From: an uncultured Lachnospiraceae bacterium
Lineage (GTDB): Bacteria > Bacillota > Clostridia > Lachnospirales > Lachnospiraceae
DNA length: 64,000 nt
Reading direction: 5' to 3'
Assembly: GCA_910589075.1 (NCBI GenBank)
Contig: CAJUSK010000035.1
Span: 27,322-91,321, forward strand
Shown: positions 42,394-51,409 of the stretch, one piece after another
Numbering within the stretch: position 1 is the first letter of the stretch
Layout of the letters: every line of letters begins with the position of its first letter
Made by a program: the position numbers and the translations under genes
The notes under the pieces: generated by a model
Seen by the model: the letters and a program-made list of their open reading frames with translations, nothing else
What the model was told of the DNA's origin: nothing
Databases searched by the model: none

Positions 42394-44400
42394 ATGAGAA
42401 AAAAAGGCAGATCCTGCGGTATCGGCGGACAGGCGGTACTGGAAGGCGTCATGATGAAAAATAAAGATGTATATGCCGTATCAGTGAGGAAGCCGGACGG
42501 GCAGATTGTGACTGATACGGAAGAGTTTGGGGGCGTCATGAAAGGCAGCATATTGAAGAGGCTGCCTTTTGTCAGAGGCGTTTTCAATTTTGTGGATTCC
42601 ATGATTCTGGGAATGCGCACCCTGAACTGGTCTGTTTCCTTCTATGAGGATGAGGAGGAAGCGGAGAGAGAAAAGCCGTCCCTGTTTCAGAAGCTGTTTG
42701 GCGATAAAGCTGACAGTGTGGTAATGGGGATTACAACTGCGTTTTCCATGGTGCTGGCGGTGCTGATTTTTATGATGCTGCCCTATTTTATTTCCGGTTT
42801 TTTAAGCGGGTATATAAGAAATGAGTCTTTGACAGTTATTATTGAAGGTCTGATCCGGATTCTGATTTTTCTTCTGTATGTAACGGGTATTTCGGCTATG
42901 AAGGATATACACAGACTGTATCAGTATCACGGAGCGGAGCATAAATGTATCAACTGTATTGAAAGAGGACGTCCGCTGACGGTGAAAAATGTCATGCGCT
43001 GTTCCAGGCAGCACAGGCGCTGCGGTACCAGCTTTCTGTTGTTTGTTATGTTCGTCAGTGTGGTGCTGTTTTTCTTTATCCGGGTGGAAAATTCGCTGTA
43101 TCGAATGGGGCTTCGTATTTTGTTGATTCCGGTCATTGCAGGGATTTCTTATGAGATAATCCGCCTGGCAGGCAACAGCAATCACATTCTGATCAGGCTC
43201 CTTTCTGCGCCGGGCATGTGGCTCCAGAAACTGACGACGAAAGAACCGGATGAGGATATGGTGGAGGTGGCCATTGCTTCTGTGGAAGCCATATTTGACT
43301 GGAAAGCCTATCTGAAAGACACGTTCGGATATGTGGTGGATGATGCGGATACGGACAATGTGAAGACGGATAAGCGTGAATGGGAAGAGCCTATTGTTGA
43401 AGAAAGCGGTGAATGGGAGGACGAATCCGCTGAAGAAAACGGTGAGGAAGCTGCTACCGGTGCCGGCAGCGATCTGTATGGAGAAGCAGCGGTATATGTG
43501 GGAAATGACTTGTATGGGGAGCCTGTTGCGGAAATGGGAAATGACCTGTATGAGGAAGCCGGCGCAGATATGGGAAACGACTTGTATGGGGAACCTGTTG
43601 CGGAAATGGGAAATGACCCGTATGAGGAAGCCGGCGCAGATGTAGGAAACGACTCGTATGGGGAAGTGGCCGCAGGTGTTGATAATGACTTGTATGAGGA
43701 AGCAGAGGCGGATGTAGGAGACAACTTGTACAGGGAAGCGGTTTCAGATGTTGATAGTGACTTGTATGAGGAAGAAGTCGTAGATGAAGGGAGCGGCCTG
43801 TATGGGGAAGCGGCCGTAGATGAAGGCAACGGCCTGTATGAGGAAGCGGCTGTAGATGCAGAAGAGAACCTGTACGGGGAAGCGGCTCCAGATGAAGGAA
43901 GCGGCCCATACGAGGAAGCAACCCCGGATGCAGGGAACAGCCCGTGCGCGGAGTCTGTTGCCATTAGCAGTGTTCGGCAGGAAGCGTATACTGCTGTGAG
44001 CAATGCCCCAAACGAGGAACCTGCCGTCGGCGCAGACACGCAATGGGCAGAACCCACGGCGGAACAGGGCGATTCGTGTGAAAAGCCTTTTGTCATCAGG
44101 GGTGTCCGGTGTGAGGAACCTGCTGCCGTCACGGATGTTCGATGGGACGATCCCGATTCCGCAGACGATGATCAGTGGGAGGAATCGTTTGTGGAGCATG
44201 GCATGCAGTATGAAAACGCCGCGAAGGTTGAAGCTGTTTCACAGAGTGGCCATATCGTTGAAGAATACAGACCGGATGAAGAGGAAGCGATGAACGCTTT
44301 CTGGATGGAAGAGAATGAACTGGACGGATTCCAGTGGATGGATGGGGATTTGCCGCCGGACACGGATCCGAAACAGGATGCGGGGCAGGGGAAGGGATGA
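42394..44400 (+). CDS. DUF1385 membrane protein with a long acidic 12-residue repeat tail
   Basis: A 668-residue protein. Residues 1-300 are a normal DUF1385 protein: CGIGGQAVLEGVMMKN, then several membrane helices (VVMGITTAFSMVLAVLIFMM, LIRILIFLLYVTG, FLLFVMFVSVVLFFFI) and YHGAEHKCINCIE. Its role is unknown, although it is nearly always next to rpmE and prmC. The last 370 residues are very acidic. They include fourteen 12-residue repeats of the type GNDLYGEPVAEM (43465-43968), then a Trp/Glu-rich end. Typical DUF1385 proteins stop near residue 310, so the tail is an addition. The start follows CAGAGG; the stop overlaps prmC as ATGA. Confidence 0.88.
   Translation: MRKKGRSCGIGGQAVLEGVMMKNKDVYAVSVRKPDGQIVTDTEEFGGVMKGSILKRLPFVRGVFNFVDSMILGMRTLNWSVSFYEDEEEAEREKPSLFQKLFGDKADSVVMGITTAFSMVLAVLIFMMLPYFISGFLSGYIRNESLTVIIEGLIRILIFLLYVTGISAMKDIHRLYQYHGAEHKCINCIERGRPLTVKNVMRCSRQHRRCGTSFLLFVMFVSVVLFFFIRVENSLYRMGLRILLIPVIAGISYEIIRLAGNSNHILIRLLSAPGMWLQKLTTKEPDEDMVEVAIASVEAIFDWKAYLKDTFGYVVDDADTDNVKTDKREWEEPIVEESGEWEDESAEENGEEAATGAGSDLYGEAAVYVGNDLYGEPVAEMGNDLYEEAGADMGNDLYGEPVAEMGNDPYEEAGADVGNDSYGEVAAGVDNDLYEEAEADVGDNLYREAVSDVDSDLYEEEVVDEGSGLYGEAAVDEGNGLYEEAAVDAEENLYGEAAPDEGSGPYEEATPDAGNSPCAESVAISSVRQEAYTAVSNAPNEEPAVGADTQWAEPTAEQGDSCEKPFVIRGVRCEEPAAVTDVRWDDPDSADDDQWEESFVEHGMQYENAAKVEAVSQSGHIVEEYRPDEEEAMNAFWMEENELDGFQWMDGDLPPDTDPKQDAGQGKG
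43465..43968 (+). repeat. Fourteen 36-base tandem repeats in the DUF1385 gene
   Basis: Each unit encodes 12 residues with the pattern [G/D]-[N/S]-[D/G/N]-[L/P/S]-Y-[G/E]-E followed by five small or acidic residues. Units two and four (GNDLYGEPVAEM) are identical; the last units decay. The tyrosine is kept in thirteen of fourteen units. Confidence 0.9.
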
Positions 44401-45260
44401 AATATCAGGATTTGTACCGGTGGGGCTTTCAGTGTCTGGAACAGGCAGGGATAGAAGAGAGTTCCCTGGACGCGCGGATTCTTCTTGAATCTGTGTGCAA
44501 TACTGACAGAAATACATTGCTGGCACATGGTGACAGAGAAGTAGAAGCGAAGCAGGAGGAAATGTATCGGGGCCGGATTGATCAGCGGGCAAAGCATATC
44601 CCTGTACAACATTTGACAGGCGAACAGGAGTTTATGGGGCTGGTTTTTCGGGTCAGTGCAGATGTGCTGATTCCCAGACAGGATACGGAAATACTGGTGG
44701 AGGAAGCCATGCGTGAGCTGCATGACGGTATGCGTATATTGGATATGTGTACCGGCAGCGGCTGTATTTTACTGAGTTTGCTTCACTATTCCAATCACTG
44801 TACCGGAACCGGGACAGATATTTCTCCGAAAGCGCTGGAAATAGCGAAAAATAATGCCGCTTCTCTTTCACTGGAAGCTGAATTTCTGGAAAGTGACCTT
44901 TTTACAGGGCTGGATATGGGTGTGAAATTTGATATGCTTGTATCCAATCCTCCATATATCCCTTCGGCCGTGATTCCCGGTCTGATGGAAGAGGTGCGTG
45001 AGCATGAGCCTCTCTGTGCGCTGGACGGGAAGGAAGACGGGTTATATTTTTACAGAAGGATCAGCAGTGAAGCAAAGCCCTTTTTGTTCAGGGGCTCCTT
45101 TGTCTTTCTGGAAATCGGTTATGATCAGGGGCAGGCTGTGACACGGATTCTGTCAGAGGCAGGGTATCAGGAAATAGAAGTGATCAAAGATTTTGCAGGA
45201 CATGACAGAGTGGTAAAAGGGATTTATATGCCACGGGAACAGTGTGAAGATACAGAGTAG
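44397..45260 (+). CDS. prmC: Peptide chain release factor glutamine methyltransferase
   Basis: A 287-residue SAM-dependent N5-glutamine methyltransferase that modifies the GGQ motif of release factors. Motifs: HIPVQHLTGEQEFMGL, VLIPRQDTEILVEEAM, SAM-binding ILDMCTGSGCILLSLL and the catalytic VSNPPYIP. It starts at ATG 44397, which overlaps the stop of the DUF1385 gene and has AGGGGAAGG ahead. It lies 17 bases before prfA, the gene of its substrate, a widely conserved pairing. Confidence 0.95.
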   Translation: MKYQDLYRWGFQCLEQAGIEESSLDARILLESVCNTDRNTLLAHGDREVEAKQEEMYRGRIDQRAKHIPVQHLTGEQEFMGLVFRVSADVLIPRQDTEILVEEAMRELHDGMRILDMCTGSGCILLSLLHYSNHCTGTGTDISPKALEIAKNNAASLSLEAEFLESDLFTGLDMGVKFDMLVSNPPYIPSAVIPGLMEEVREHEPLCALDGKEDGLYFYRRISSEAKPFLFRGSFVFLEIGYDQGQAVTRILSEAGYQEIEVIKDFAGHDRVVKGIYMPREQCEDTE

Positions 45261-45277
45261 GCATCGGAGGAAAACAG

Positions 45278-46354
45278 ATGTTTGATAAGCTGGAAGATCT
45301 GGTGAGCAGATTTGAAGAGATTATGAAAGAGCTGAACGAGCCTGATGTGGCAAACAATCAGGATCGTTTTCGCAGGTTGATGAAGGAACAGAGCAATTTA
45401 ACGCCGATTGTGGAGGCTTATAAAGAATATAAAAAATGCAGGCAGGATATGGAGGACTCTCTTGCCATGCTGGAAGAAGAAAATGAAGAAGAAATGCGGG
45501 AGATGCTGAAAGAGGAACTGGCGGACGCAAAGAAGGGCGTTTTGGAGCTGGAACAGAAGCTGAAGATTCTCCTGCTGCCCAGGGATCCCAATGATGACAA
45601 AAATGTGATTGTGGAAATACGCGCCGGAGCAGGCGGGGACGAGGCGGCTCTTTTTGCGGCAGAGGTTTACCGTATGTATGTGCACTATGCAGAAGGCAGG
45701 CGCTGGAAAGTAGAGAATGTGGAGTCAGAAGAAATCGGCATAGGTGGCATGAAAAGCGTAACATTTATGATTACGGGCGCCGGGGCCTATTCCGTAATGA
45801 AATATGAGAGTGGTGTACATCGGGTGCAGCGTGTGCCGGAGACGGAATCGGGTGGACGCATTCATACATCCACCATTACCGTAGCCGTCATGCCGGAAGC
45901 GGAAGAAGTGGATGTACAGATTGATGAGAAAGATATCCGTATAGATGTAATGCGTGCCTCCGGCAACGGCGGACAGTGTGTAAATACCACTGATTCCGCA
46001 GTACGTCTGACCCATTATCCCACAGGGATTGTGGTATACAGTCAGACAGAAAAATCCCAGTTACAGAACAAGGCCAAGGCATTTGCGCTGTTGCGTGCCA
46101 AACTATATGATATTGAGTGCCAGAAAGCCCATGATGCAGAGGCAGAGGCCAGACGAAGCCAGATCGGTACGGGGGACCGCTCGGAAAAGATCCGTACGTA
46201 TAATTTCCCCCAGGGGCGTGTTACTGACCACAGAATTAATCTGACACTGTATAAACTGGATAAGATTATAAACGGAGATATTCAGGAAATTATTGATGCC
46301 TGCATAGCGGCGGATCAGGCCCGCAAGTTGTGCATCTTAAATCAGGGAGCCTGA
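45278..46354 (+). CDS. prfA: Peptide chain release factor 1
   Basis: A 358-residue class I release factor recognising UAA and UAG. The N-terminal coiled region (MFDKLEDLVSRFEEIMKEL), VEIRAGAGGDEAALFA, HRVQRVPETESGGRIHTST (codon-recognition region) and the catalytic GGQ at residues 231-233 in ASGNGGQCVNTTDSAVR are all visible. Normal length. It is terminated by the strong hairpin at 46418-46459. Confidence 0.97.
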   Translation: MFDKLEDLVSRFEEIMKELNEPDVANNQDRFRRLMKEQSNLTPIVEAYKEYKKCRQDMEDSLAMLEEENEEEMREMLKEELADAKKGVLELEQKLKILLLPRDPNDDKNVIVEIRAGAGGDEAALFAAEVYRMYVHYAEGRRWKVENVESEEIGIGGMKSVTFMITGAGAYSVMKYESGVHRVQRVPETESGGRIHTSTITVAVMPEAEEVDVQIDEKDIRIDVMRASGNGGQCVNTTDSAVRLTHYPTGIVVYSQTEKSQLQNKAKAFALLRAKLYDIECQKAHDAEAEARRSQIGTGDRSEKIRTYNFPQGRVTDHRINLTLYKLDKIINGDIQEIIDACIAADQARKLCILNQGA

Positions 46355-46417
46355 AAGCGTGCTTTTGCGGTGCTTTGGGCGTTCGTAATAGGTTACCTTT
46401 TTGCGATTGATTGGAAG

Positions 46418-46459
46418 AAAACCGGTTCATTTATTTGAGAAATAATGAGCCGGTTTTTT
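46418..46459 (+). terminator. Rho-independent terminator after prfA
   Basis: Near-perfect 17-base stem (AAACCGGTTCATTTATT and AATAATGAGCCGGTTTT) followed by TTTT. The rest of gap 46355-46677 holds only the promoter at 46567-46596. Confidence 0.9.
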
Positions 46460-46566
46460 GCGTTACAGGGAAGTATTTCTCATCCGGCTGCCGGATGTGT
46501 AAGGCAGGCCCAGGGGGGGAGATCTGATCATGTTTCGAAGAGGGGGAATGATTCAACGGATAGTGG

Positions 46567-46596
46567 TTGACAAGCGTTTATCGTAAATTTTATAAT
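46567..46596 (+). promoter_or_regulatory. Full-consensus SigA promoter for the second chemoreceptor
   Basis: TTGACA (46567-46572), 18-base spacer, TATAAT (46591-46596); both boxes match consensus exactly. The leader is about 75 bases. Confidence 0.8.
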
Positions 46597-46677
46597 ATTT
46601 ATAACATAAGTAAATGGCTGGATATGTGGCTTTATATATCACATAGAACAGCTAAGTGAGCAGGGGGTAACATTGAA

Positions 46678-48645
46678 ATGAAAAGCATTCGAATCAAAAT
46701 CAACTTATGCATGATTCTGACTGTTTTGGTTGGACTGGTTGCATCAGGCGCTTCAAGTATCGCGCTAAATTACAACAATACCATGTCCACCGTGGAGCAG
46801 ATGATGAGCCAGACGGCAGTGCAGGCAGCGGGACGTGCACAACAGGAACTGGAGGTTTATAAGAATGTTGTCATGGAAGTAGGGTGTATTCCGCAGTTGT
46901 CTGACCCGGAAGTGCCGGTGGAAGAAAAACAGGCCATTATTGATGGGCGTGTTTCCATGCATGATTTTCAGAGGGGTAACATTGTCGGTGCGGACGGCAT
47001 CAGTATTTTTGACGGAAATGATTATTCGGACCGTGAATATGTGCGTCAGGCCATGGAGGGAAATACTTTTGTGTCGGAGCCGTTAATCAGCAAGATTACG
47101 GGGGAATTGTCCATTATGGTAGCGGCGCCTTTATATTCTGAGGGAGACCAGACAAAACCCATTGTGGGTGTGGTATATTTTGTCCCGCATGAGACTTTTC
47201 TGAACGAGATTGTATCGGCTATTCAGGTGGGGGAAAACAGCAGGGCCTATATGATTAATAAGTCCGGTGACACCATTGCCGACATCACGCTGGATACGAT
47301 TACGGTTCAAAATATAGAAACGGAGGCGCAGAGTGATCCTTCGCTGCAGGAACTGGCGGCGATTCATGCCCAAATGCGTCAGGGCAAAAACGGATTTGGC
47401 AGTTATACAAGCGGAGAAAATAAGATGTTCGCGGCGTACGCGCCTGTTCTGGATACGGACGGCTGGAGCATTGCAGTGACAGCGCCGCAGATCAATTATC
47501 TGGCGTCTACGCGGGATGTAATGGTGATCAATATTATTGTGATTATAATTACCATATGTATTTCCGTTGTTGTAGCCCTGCTTCTGGCTATCAATATCGG
47601 TAAACCTATGAAGGCTTGCGTGAATCGGATGAAGCTGCTTGTGGAAGGGGATTTGGAGACACCCATGCCAAAGATTACCAACAAGGACGAAACAGGTATG
47701 CTTGTCAGATCCACAGAAGCCCTGGTGACGGGGCTGCGTACCGTCATAAACGATATCAGCTATTTACTCAATGAGATGGCAAACCAGAATCTGGATGTCC
47801 ATACAAAGCATGAAGAAGTATATGTGGGCAGCTTTCAGAATATTTTGCATTCCATGCGCAATATGAAAGTTGAACTCAATGACGCCATGCGTCAGGTGAA
47901 CCATTCTGCGGAGGAGGTGGCGAATGCCAGCAGCCAGTTATCCTCAAGCGCGCAGACACTGAGCCAGGGCACTACACAGCAGGCCGGCTCGGTACAGGAA
48001 CTGGCAGCGCGGATCAGTGTGATTTCCGAGGAGGTGAAAAGTACGGCCAGCGGGGCGCTGGAGGTCAGAAGACAGACACATCAGGCCGGCGAGGAAGTTC
48101 ATCTGTGTAACCAGGAGATGCAGAATCTGGTAGAGGCTATGGAGAAGATTCGAAGGAGCTCCGAGGAGATTGAAAAAATTCTCAAAACAATAGATGATAT
48201 TGCGTTCCAGACCAATATACTGGCCCTGAACGCGGCAGTGGAGGCTGCCAGGGCCGGCAGTGCAGGGAAAGGATTTGCGGTTGTTGCGGAGGAGGTTCGG
48301 AATTTGGCCGGAAAATCTGCACAGGCAGCCCAGAATACATCGGAGCTTATTGCAAATTCTACAGAAGCAGTACATAGGGGCACGGAAATTGCTCAAAATA
48401 CGGCCAATGTTTTATTGGGTGTGGTAAACAGCATTCAGTCTATGGTGGATGCGATAGACCAGATTGCAGTCGTATCCAATGAACAGTCAGAGTCGGTTGG
48501 GCAGGTGTCCGAAGGCATCAATCAGATTTCGGAGGTTGTACAGAATAACAGCGCTACTGCTGAGGAAGGTGCTGCCGCCAGTGAACAGCTTTCTGCGGAG
48601 GCTGCCTGCCTGAAAGAGCTGGTGGGGCAGTTTACCCTTGCCTGA
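46678..48645 (+). CDS. Methyl-accepting chemotaxis protein (Cache sensor)
   Basis: A 655-residue transmembrane receptor. Helix one is at about residues 8-30. The extracellular dCache-type sensor includes GNIVGADGISIFDGNDYSDREYVRQA and SEPLISKITGELSIMVAAP. The second helix is NIIVIIITICISVVVALLLAIN, followed by HAMP. The signalling tip reads AFQTNILALNAAVEAARAGSAGKGFAVVAEEVRNLAGKS. No CheR-binding pentapeptide is seen at the end. A full-consensus promoter and a terminator make it a single-gene unit. The attractant is unknown; the Cache sequence alone does not decide. Confidence 0.94.
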   Translation: MKSIRIKINLCMILTVLVGLVASGASSIALNYNNTMSTVEQMMSQTAVQAAGRAQQELEVYKNVVMEVGCIPQLSDPEVPVEEKQAIIDGRVSMHDFQRGNIVGADGISIFDGNDYSDREYVRQAMEGNTFVSEPLISKITGELSIMVAAPLYSEGDQTKPIVGVVYFVPHETFLNEIVSAIQVGENSRAYMINKSGDTIADITLDTITVQNIETEAQSDPSLQELAAIHAQMRQGKNGFGSYTSGENKMFAAYAPVLDTDGWSIAVTAPQINYLASTRDVMVINIIVIIITICISVVVALLLAINIGKPMKACVNRMKLLVEGDLETPMPKITNKDETGMLVRSTEALVTGLRTVINDISYLLNEMANQNLDVHTKHEEVYVGSFQNILHSMRNMKVELNDAMRQVNHSAEEVANASSQLSSSAQTLSQGTTQQAGSVQELAARISVISEEVKSTASGALEVRRQTHQAGEEVHLCNQEMQNLVEAMEKIRRSSEEIEKILKTIDDIAFQTNILALNAAVEAARAGSAGKGFAVVAEEVRNLAGKSAQAAQNTSELIANSTEAVHRGTEIAQNTANVLLGVVNSIQSMVDAIDQIAVVSNEQSESVGQVSEGINQISEVVQNNSATAEEGAAASEQLSAEAACLKELVGQFTLA

Positions 48646-48719
48646 GAGCGTGTGTCATAAGACAGGAACAGATAAGAGCACCTGTGTGTAGAGGTGTGTA
48701 TCTCATGATAGGATAGTAG

Positions 48720-48758
48720 AAATCGGCTCATTTGAGGGAAAAAATGAGCCGATTTTTT
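48720..48758 (+). terminator. Rho-independent terminator after the second chemoreceptor
   Basis: Stem AAATCGGCTCAT / ATGAGCCGATTT followed by a T-run. Confidence 0.85.
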
Positions 48759-48760
48759 GT

Positions 48761-48850
48761 TCATGACAATAGGTTTGCTGGCGAAGTCTGCAATCTATTG
48801 TTTATGTCAATAGAAAGTCCGCAAAGCGTGCTTTCTATATATTTTTGACA
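48761..48850. repeat. Dispersed palindromic element, copy D (double unit)
   Basis: Unit one runs ACAATAGGTTTGC (from 48766) to GCAATCTATTGT (48790-48801). Unit two runs TCAATAGAAAG (48807-48817), loop TCCGCAAAGCGTG, CTTTCTATA (48831-48839). The first 42 bases differ from copy F at 59037 by one position. In the remainder of gap 48646-48920 a TTGACA at 48845-48850 has no well-placed -10. Confidence 0.75.
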
Positions 48851-48920
48851 GAAAATTGCAAATCTATGTAAGATTTTGGCTGTGGGAAACGGAATATAGA
48901 GTGAAAGGAGAGAAACGGAC

Positions 48921-49478
48921 ATGAAAGCAACAGAAAAAAATTTTATATCCCTGATCCGGCAGCAAAGGGAGGAAGGCATTCTGTATGTTATGAAAACATA
49001 TGGAGGATTGCTGCAATCTATAGTGAGAAAGCGGTTGTCGGCATTTCCGGACCGTATGGAAGAATGTATGAATGATATTTTCTGGGGAATCTGGCAAAAC
49101 ATAGATAGTTTTGATGAAAGCAGGGGGAGTTTTGTGAACTGGGCTGCCGGTGTGGCCCGTCTGGAGGCGATTGATGCACTGAGAAAGCTACAGAGGGAGT
49201 ATGTGGGAATCTCACTGGACGAAGTGGAAATTTCACAGGAAGACGAAGCCCTGACAAGGGTCGTGGAGCGTGAACTGTCCAGTGAAACGGAAGAACTGTT
49301 AAATTTTCTTTCGCCAAGGGACAGGGAGCTTTTTCAAAGGATCTTCATGGATCAGGAAGAGCCGGAGGAAGCGGGTGCGGCCATGGGAATCAGCAGAAAC
49401 AATGTCTATGTGCGGCTTTCACGCGGCAAAAAGAAATTACGTGGCGCTATAAAAGGGCGGAAAGGAGTCAGATTATGA
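48921..49478 (+). CDS. Sigma-70 family (ECF-like) RNA polymerase sigma factor
   Basis: A 185-residue sigma factor with region 2 (RMEECMNDIFWGIWQNIDSF, GSFVNWAAGVARLEAIDALRK) and region 4 (LLNFLSPRDRELFQRIFM, AGAAMGISRNNVYVRLSRGKKKL). It directs RNA polymerase to alternative promoters. The ATGA overlap with the membrane DUF4179 gene makes that protein its likely anti-sigma factor. It is preceded by AAAGGAG. The stress signal is unknown. Confidence 0.9.
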   Translation: MKATEKNFISLIRQQREEGILYVMKTYGGLLQSIVRKRLSAFPDRMEECMNDIFWGIWQNIDSFDESRGSFVNWAAGVARLEAIDALRKLQREYVGISLDEVEISQEDEALTRVVERELSSETEELLNFLSPRDRELFQRIFMDQEEPEEAGAAMGISRNNVYVRLSRGKKKLRGAIKGRKGVRL

Positions 49479-50518
49479 ACAGAAATGCATATAAACTAGC
49501 CAACAGTTTACATATGGGTTCAGAAATCAGAGGTATGGATGACAGAACCGGATTGAGTGAAAAAGAATTCAGCAAGTATCGGAAAGCGTTTCGTAAAAAA
49601 GCCAGGGCAAATACCCGCAAACCCTATATCAGATATATGGCGGCAGCATGTATGGCAGCGACGCTGTTGGGGAGCGCAGTATTCAGCGGTGATGTACATG
49701 CAGCGATTGAGCATATAAGCTGGAGTATCAGCAGCGCGCTGGGGCTTCCCGGTTCGCTGGAAAAATACCGTGAGGTGGTGAATTCATCCGTACATGACCA
49801 GGGATATGTTTTTACCCTGCAGGAAGTGGTAGCCACAGAGGAAAAACTGGTGATCAATTATACAGTGGCAAGAGAGGATGGTCTGTCGCTGGGAGAAATA
49901 CCGCCTGTTCCGGACGGCATGCTGTATATCAATGGAAGAGCCATCCGTGGAGCCGCATCCGGCGGCAGTGTGTTTCTGGACGAAGCACAGACAATTCTGG
50001 GTGTGGATATGTCCTATCAAATTCAGGGGATTGATATGGCGGCGGAAAATACGTATCAGATCAAATTCAGCAATGTAGGTATGGGAATCGACGTAAAAGG
50101 AAAATGGGAGTTTCAGTTTGTCGCGGACGCTACGGAACTGCTTGCAGATACGCGCAGGATACCGGTAGAGAAAACGATCGAGATCCAGGATGGGATGACA
50201 GTCACACTCAAAGAGCTTTCCATGAATGAGCTGGAACAACGGATTTCCTATTCCATGCAGGGAACGTCTGATTATATTTTGCAGGTGATTGCCGAAGACG
50301 ACAGAGGACATCAGGTGGAATTCTCAACCAGCGTATTTTATGGAGATATAGGTGAGGGACATATGATCAATCAGGAAATATTGTATGACGGACGGATAGA
50401 TGAAAATGCGGATACGGTTAAATTGACAGTGTATGTGCATAAACTGCCGGAGGAAAGCGGAAAAATGGGTGACGATTATCAGCAGATCGGAGAAGCCTTT
50501 GAACTGAATCTCAGATAA
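49475..50518 (+). CDS. DUF4179 domain protein, probable anti-sigma factor
   Basis: A 347-residue protein with a cytoplasmic N-terminus of about 50 residues (RGMDDRTGLSEKEFSKYRKAF) and one membrane segment (YMAAACMAATLLGSAVFSG, about 50-68). A large extracytoplasmic beta-rich part carries the DUF4179 segment (WSISSALGLPGSLEKYREVVNSSV, TLQEVVATEEKLVINYTV). This topology and the four-base overlap with the sigma gene fit an anti-sigma factor that holds the sigma factor until an outside signal is received. The inhibitory domain has no zinc-binding ZAS motif. Confidence 0.82.
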   Translation: MNRNAYKLANSLHMGSEIRGMDDRTGLSEKEFSKYRKAFRKKARANTRKPYIRYMAAACMAATLLGSAVFSGDVHAAIEHISWSISSALGLPGSLEKYREVVNSSVHDQGYVFTLQEVVATEEKLVINYTVAREDGLSLGEIPPVPDGMLYINGRAIRGAASGGSVFLDEAQTILGVDMSYQIQGIDMAAENTYQIKFSNVGMGIDVKGKWEFQFVADATELLADTRRIPVEKTIEIQDGMTVTLKELSMNELEQRISYSMQGTSDYILQVIAEDDRGHQVEFSTSVFYGDIGEGHMINQEILYDGRIDENADTVKLTVYVHKLPEESGKMGDDYQQIGEAFELNLR

Positions 50519-50533
50519 ATACTTATCTACAAG

Positions 50534-50577
50534 ACGGGTGGAGAAAAGGAGACTTATCCGGTAAATTCTTCACCCGT
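50534..50577 (+). terminator. Hairpin after the sigma/DUF4179 operon
   Basis: ACGGGTGGAGAA (50534-50545) pairs with TTCTTCACCCGT (50566-50577) with one G-T pair. The T-run is poor, so this is a weak call. Confidence 0.4.
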
Positions 50578-50738
50578 TTCCGCATCGTTTGTGTTATACT
50601 ACTATCGTCATCTCGCCAGACAATGAAAAGGGTATCCCAGTGGAAGCCTGCCTGGACAGCGACAAATACACAGGGCTTTGTCTGAGCGAGCGTATGGATG
50701 CAGGGTGTTGATTATACAACAGGATACGGGAGGAAAAA

Positions 50739-51338
50739 ATGGATTTATCAAAATTTCAGTGGACGAGAGAACCGGAACGCTGCAGAATACAGGATGGTGT
50801 CGTTGAGGTGGTCACAAAACCGCATACGGATCTGTGGCAGAGAACCTACTATCATTTTCAGAATGACAATGCGCCTGTATGGCAGATGGAGACAGAGGAA
50901 CAGTACTTCAGCTTTGTGGTAAAAACAGAGTTTCAGGAGAGTCATCACAGATTTGACCAGTGTGGTATCGTCTTGTACCTGGACAGTGAGAACTGGCTGA
51001 AAGGTTCCATCGAGTATGAAAACGATACCTACCAGCATCTGGGAAGTGTTGTGACCAATCAGGGATATTCGGACTGGGCCACAACAGAGATCGACGCTTC
51101 CGTAAAATCCATGTGGTATCGTCTCAGCAGGAGGGAAGACGATTATCGCATTGAATGTTCTGAGGATGGCAGCAGCTTTCATCAAATGCGCATCTGCCAC
51201 ATGCATCATGGAAAGGGACGCGTGCGGTTCGGTATCTATGCGTGCTCTCCGGAAGATTCTTCCTTTAAGGCAGTGTTTTCCCATATGCAGATGATGGAGT
51301 GTCAGTGGAAGCGTCATGATGGGCAGCAGCCGGATTGA
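50739..51338 (+). CDS. DUF1349 domain-containing protein
   Basis: A 199-residue soluble protein of the DUF1349 family, a concanavalin-like jelly-roll fold. Visible are FQWTREPERCRIQDGVVEV, DLWQRTYYHFQNDNAPVW, the central VLYLDSENWLKGSIEYEND and VTNQGYSDWATTEID, and the end GIYACSPEDSSFKAVF. Such proteins resemble carbohydrate-binding lectin modules; no catalytic residues are recognised. No signal peptide, so it acts inside the cell. GGGAGG precedes the start. It converges on the rlmD-type gene through palindromic element copy E. Confidence 0.85.
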   Translation: MDLSKFQWTREPERCRIQDGVVEVVTKPHTDLWQRTYYHFQNDNAPVWQMETEEQYFSFVVKTEFQESHHRFDQCGIVLYLDSENWLKGSIEYENDTYQHLGSVVTNQGYSDWATTEIDASVKSMWYRLSRREDDYRIECSEDGSSFHQMRICHMHHGKGRVRFGIYACSPEDSSFKAVFSHMQMMECQWKRHDGQQPD

Positions 51339-51372
51339 GACTGCTTTGGAGGAAAAACTGGTGGATACAAAT

Positions 51373-51409
51373 AACAATAGATAGTTCGCAAAGCGTGCTA
51401 TCTATTGTT
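51373..51409. repeat. Dispersed palindromic element, copy E
   Basis: A perfect 12-base stem AACAATAGATAG (51373-51384) / CTATCTATTGTT (51398-51409) around the family loop TTCGCAAAGCGTG. It lies between convergent genes and overlaps the 3' end of the minus-strand methyltransferase gene, providing its stop codon. It could also act as a bidirectional terminator. Confidence 0.75.

Noticed and set aside
43465..43968. 36-base periodic direct repeats resembling a CRISPR array
   Set aside because: The repeats are contiguous, in frame with DUF1385, have no spacers and degrade at the protein level as a 12-residue motif. No cas genes are nearby.
43308..44132. A 274-codon minus-strand frame with Ser/Tyr/Pro repeats opposite the DUF1385 tail
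   Set aside because: The repetition is just the complement of the + strand repeats, and there is no start signal.
50698..50922. A 74-codon open frame overlapping the start of the DUF1349 gene
   Set aside because: It is in another frame, lacks a ribosome site and is covered by the better-supported DUF1349 gene.
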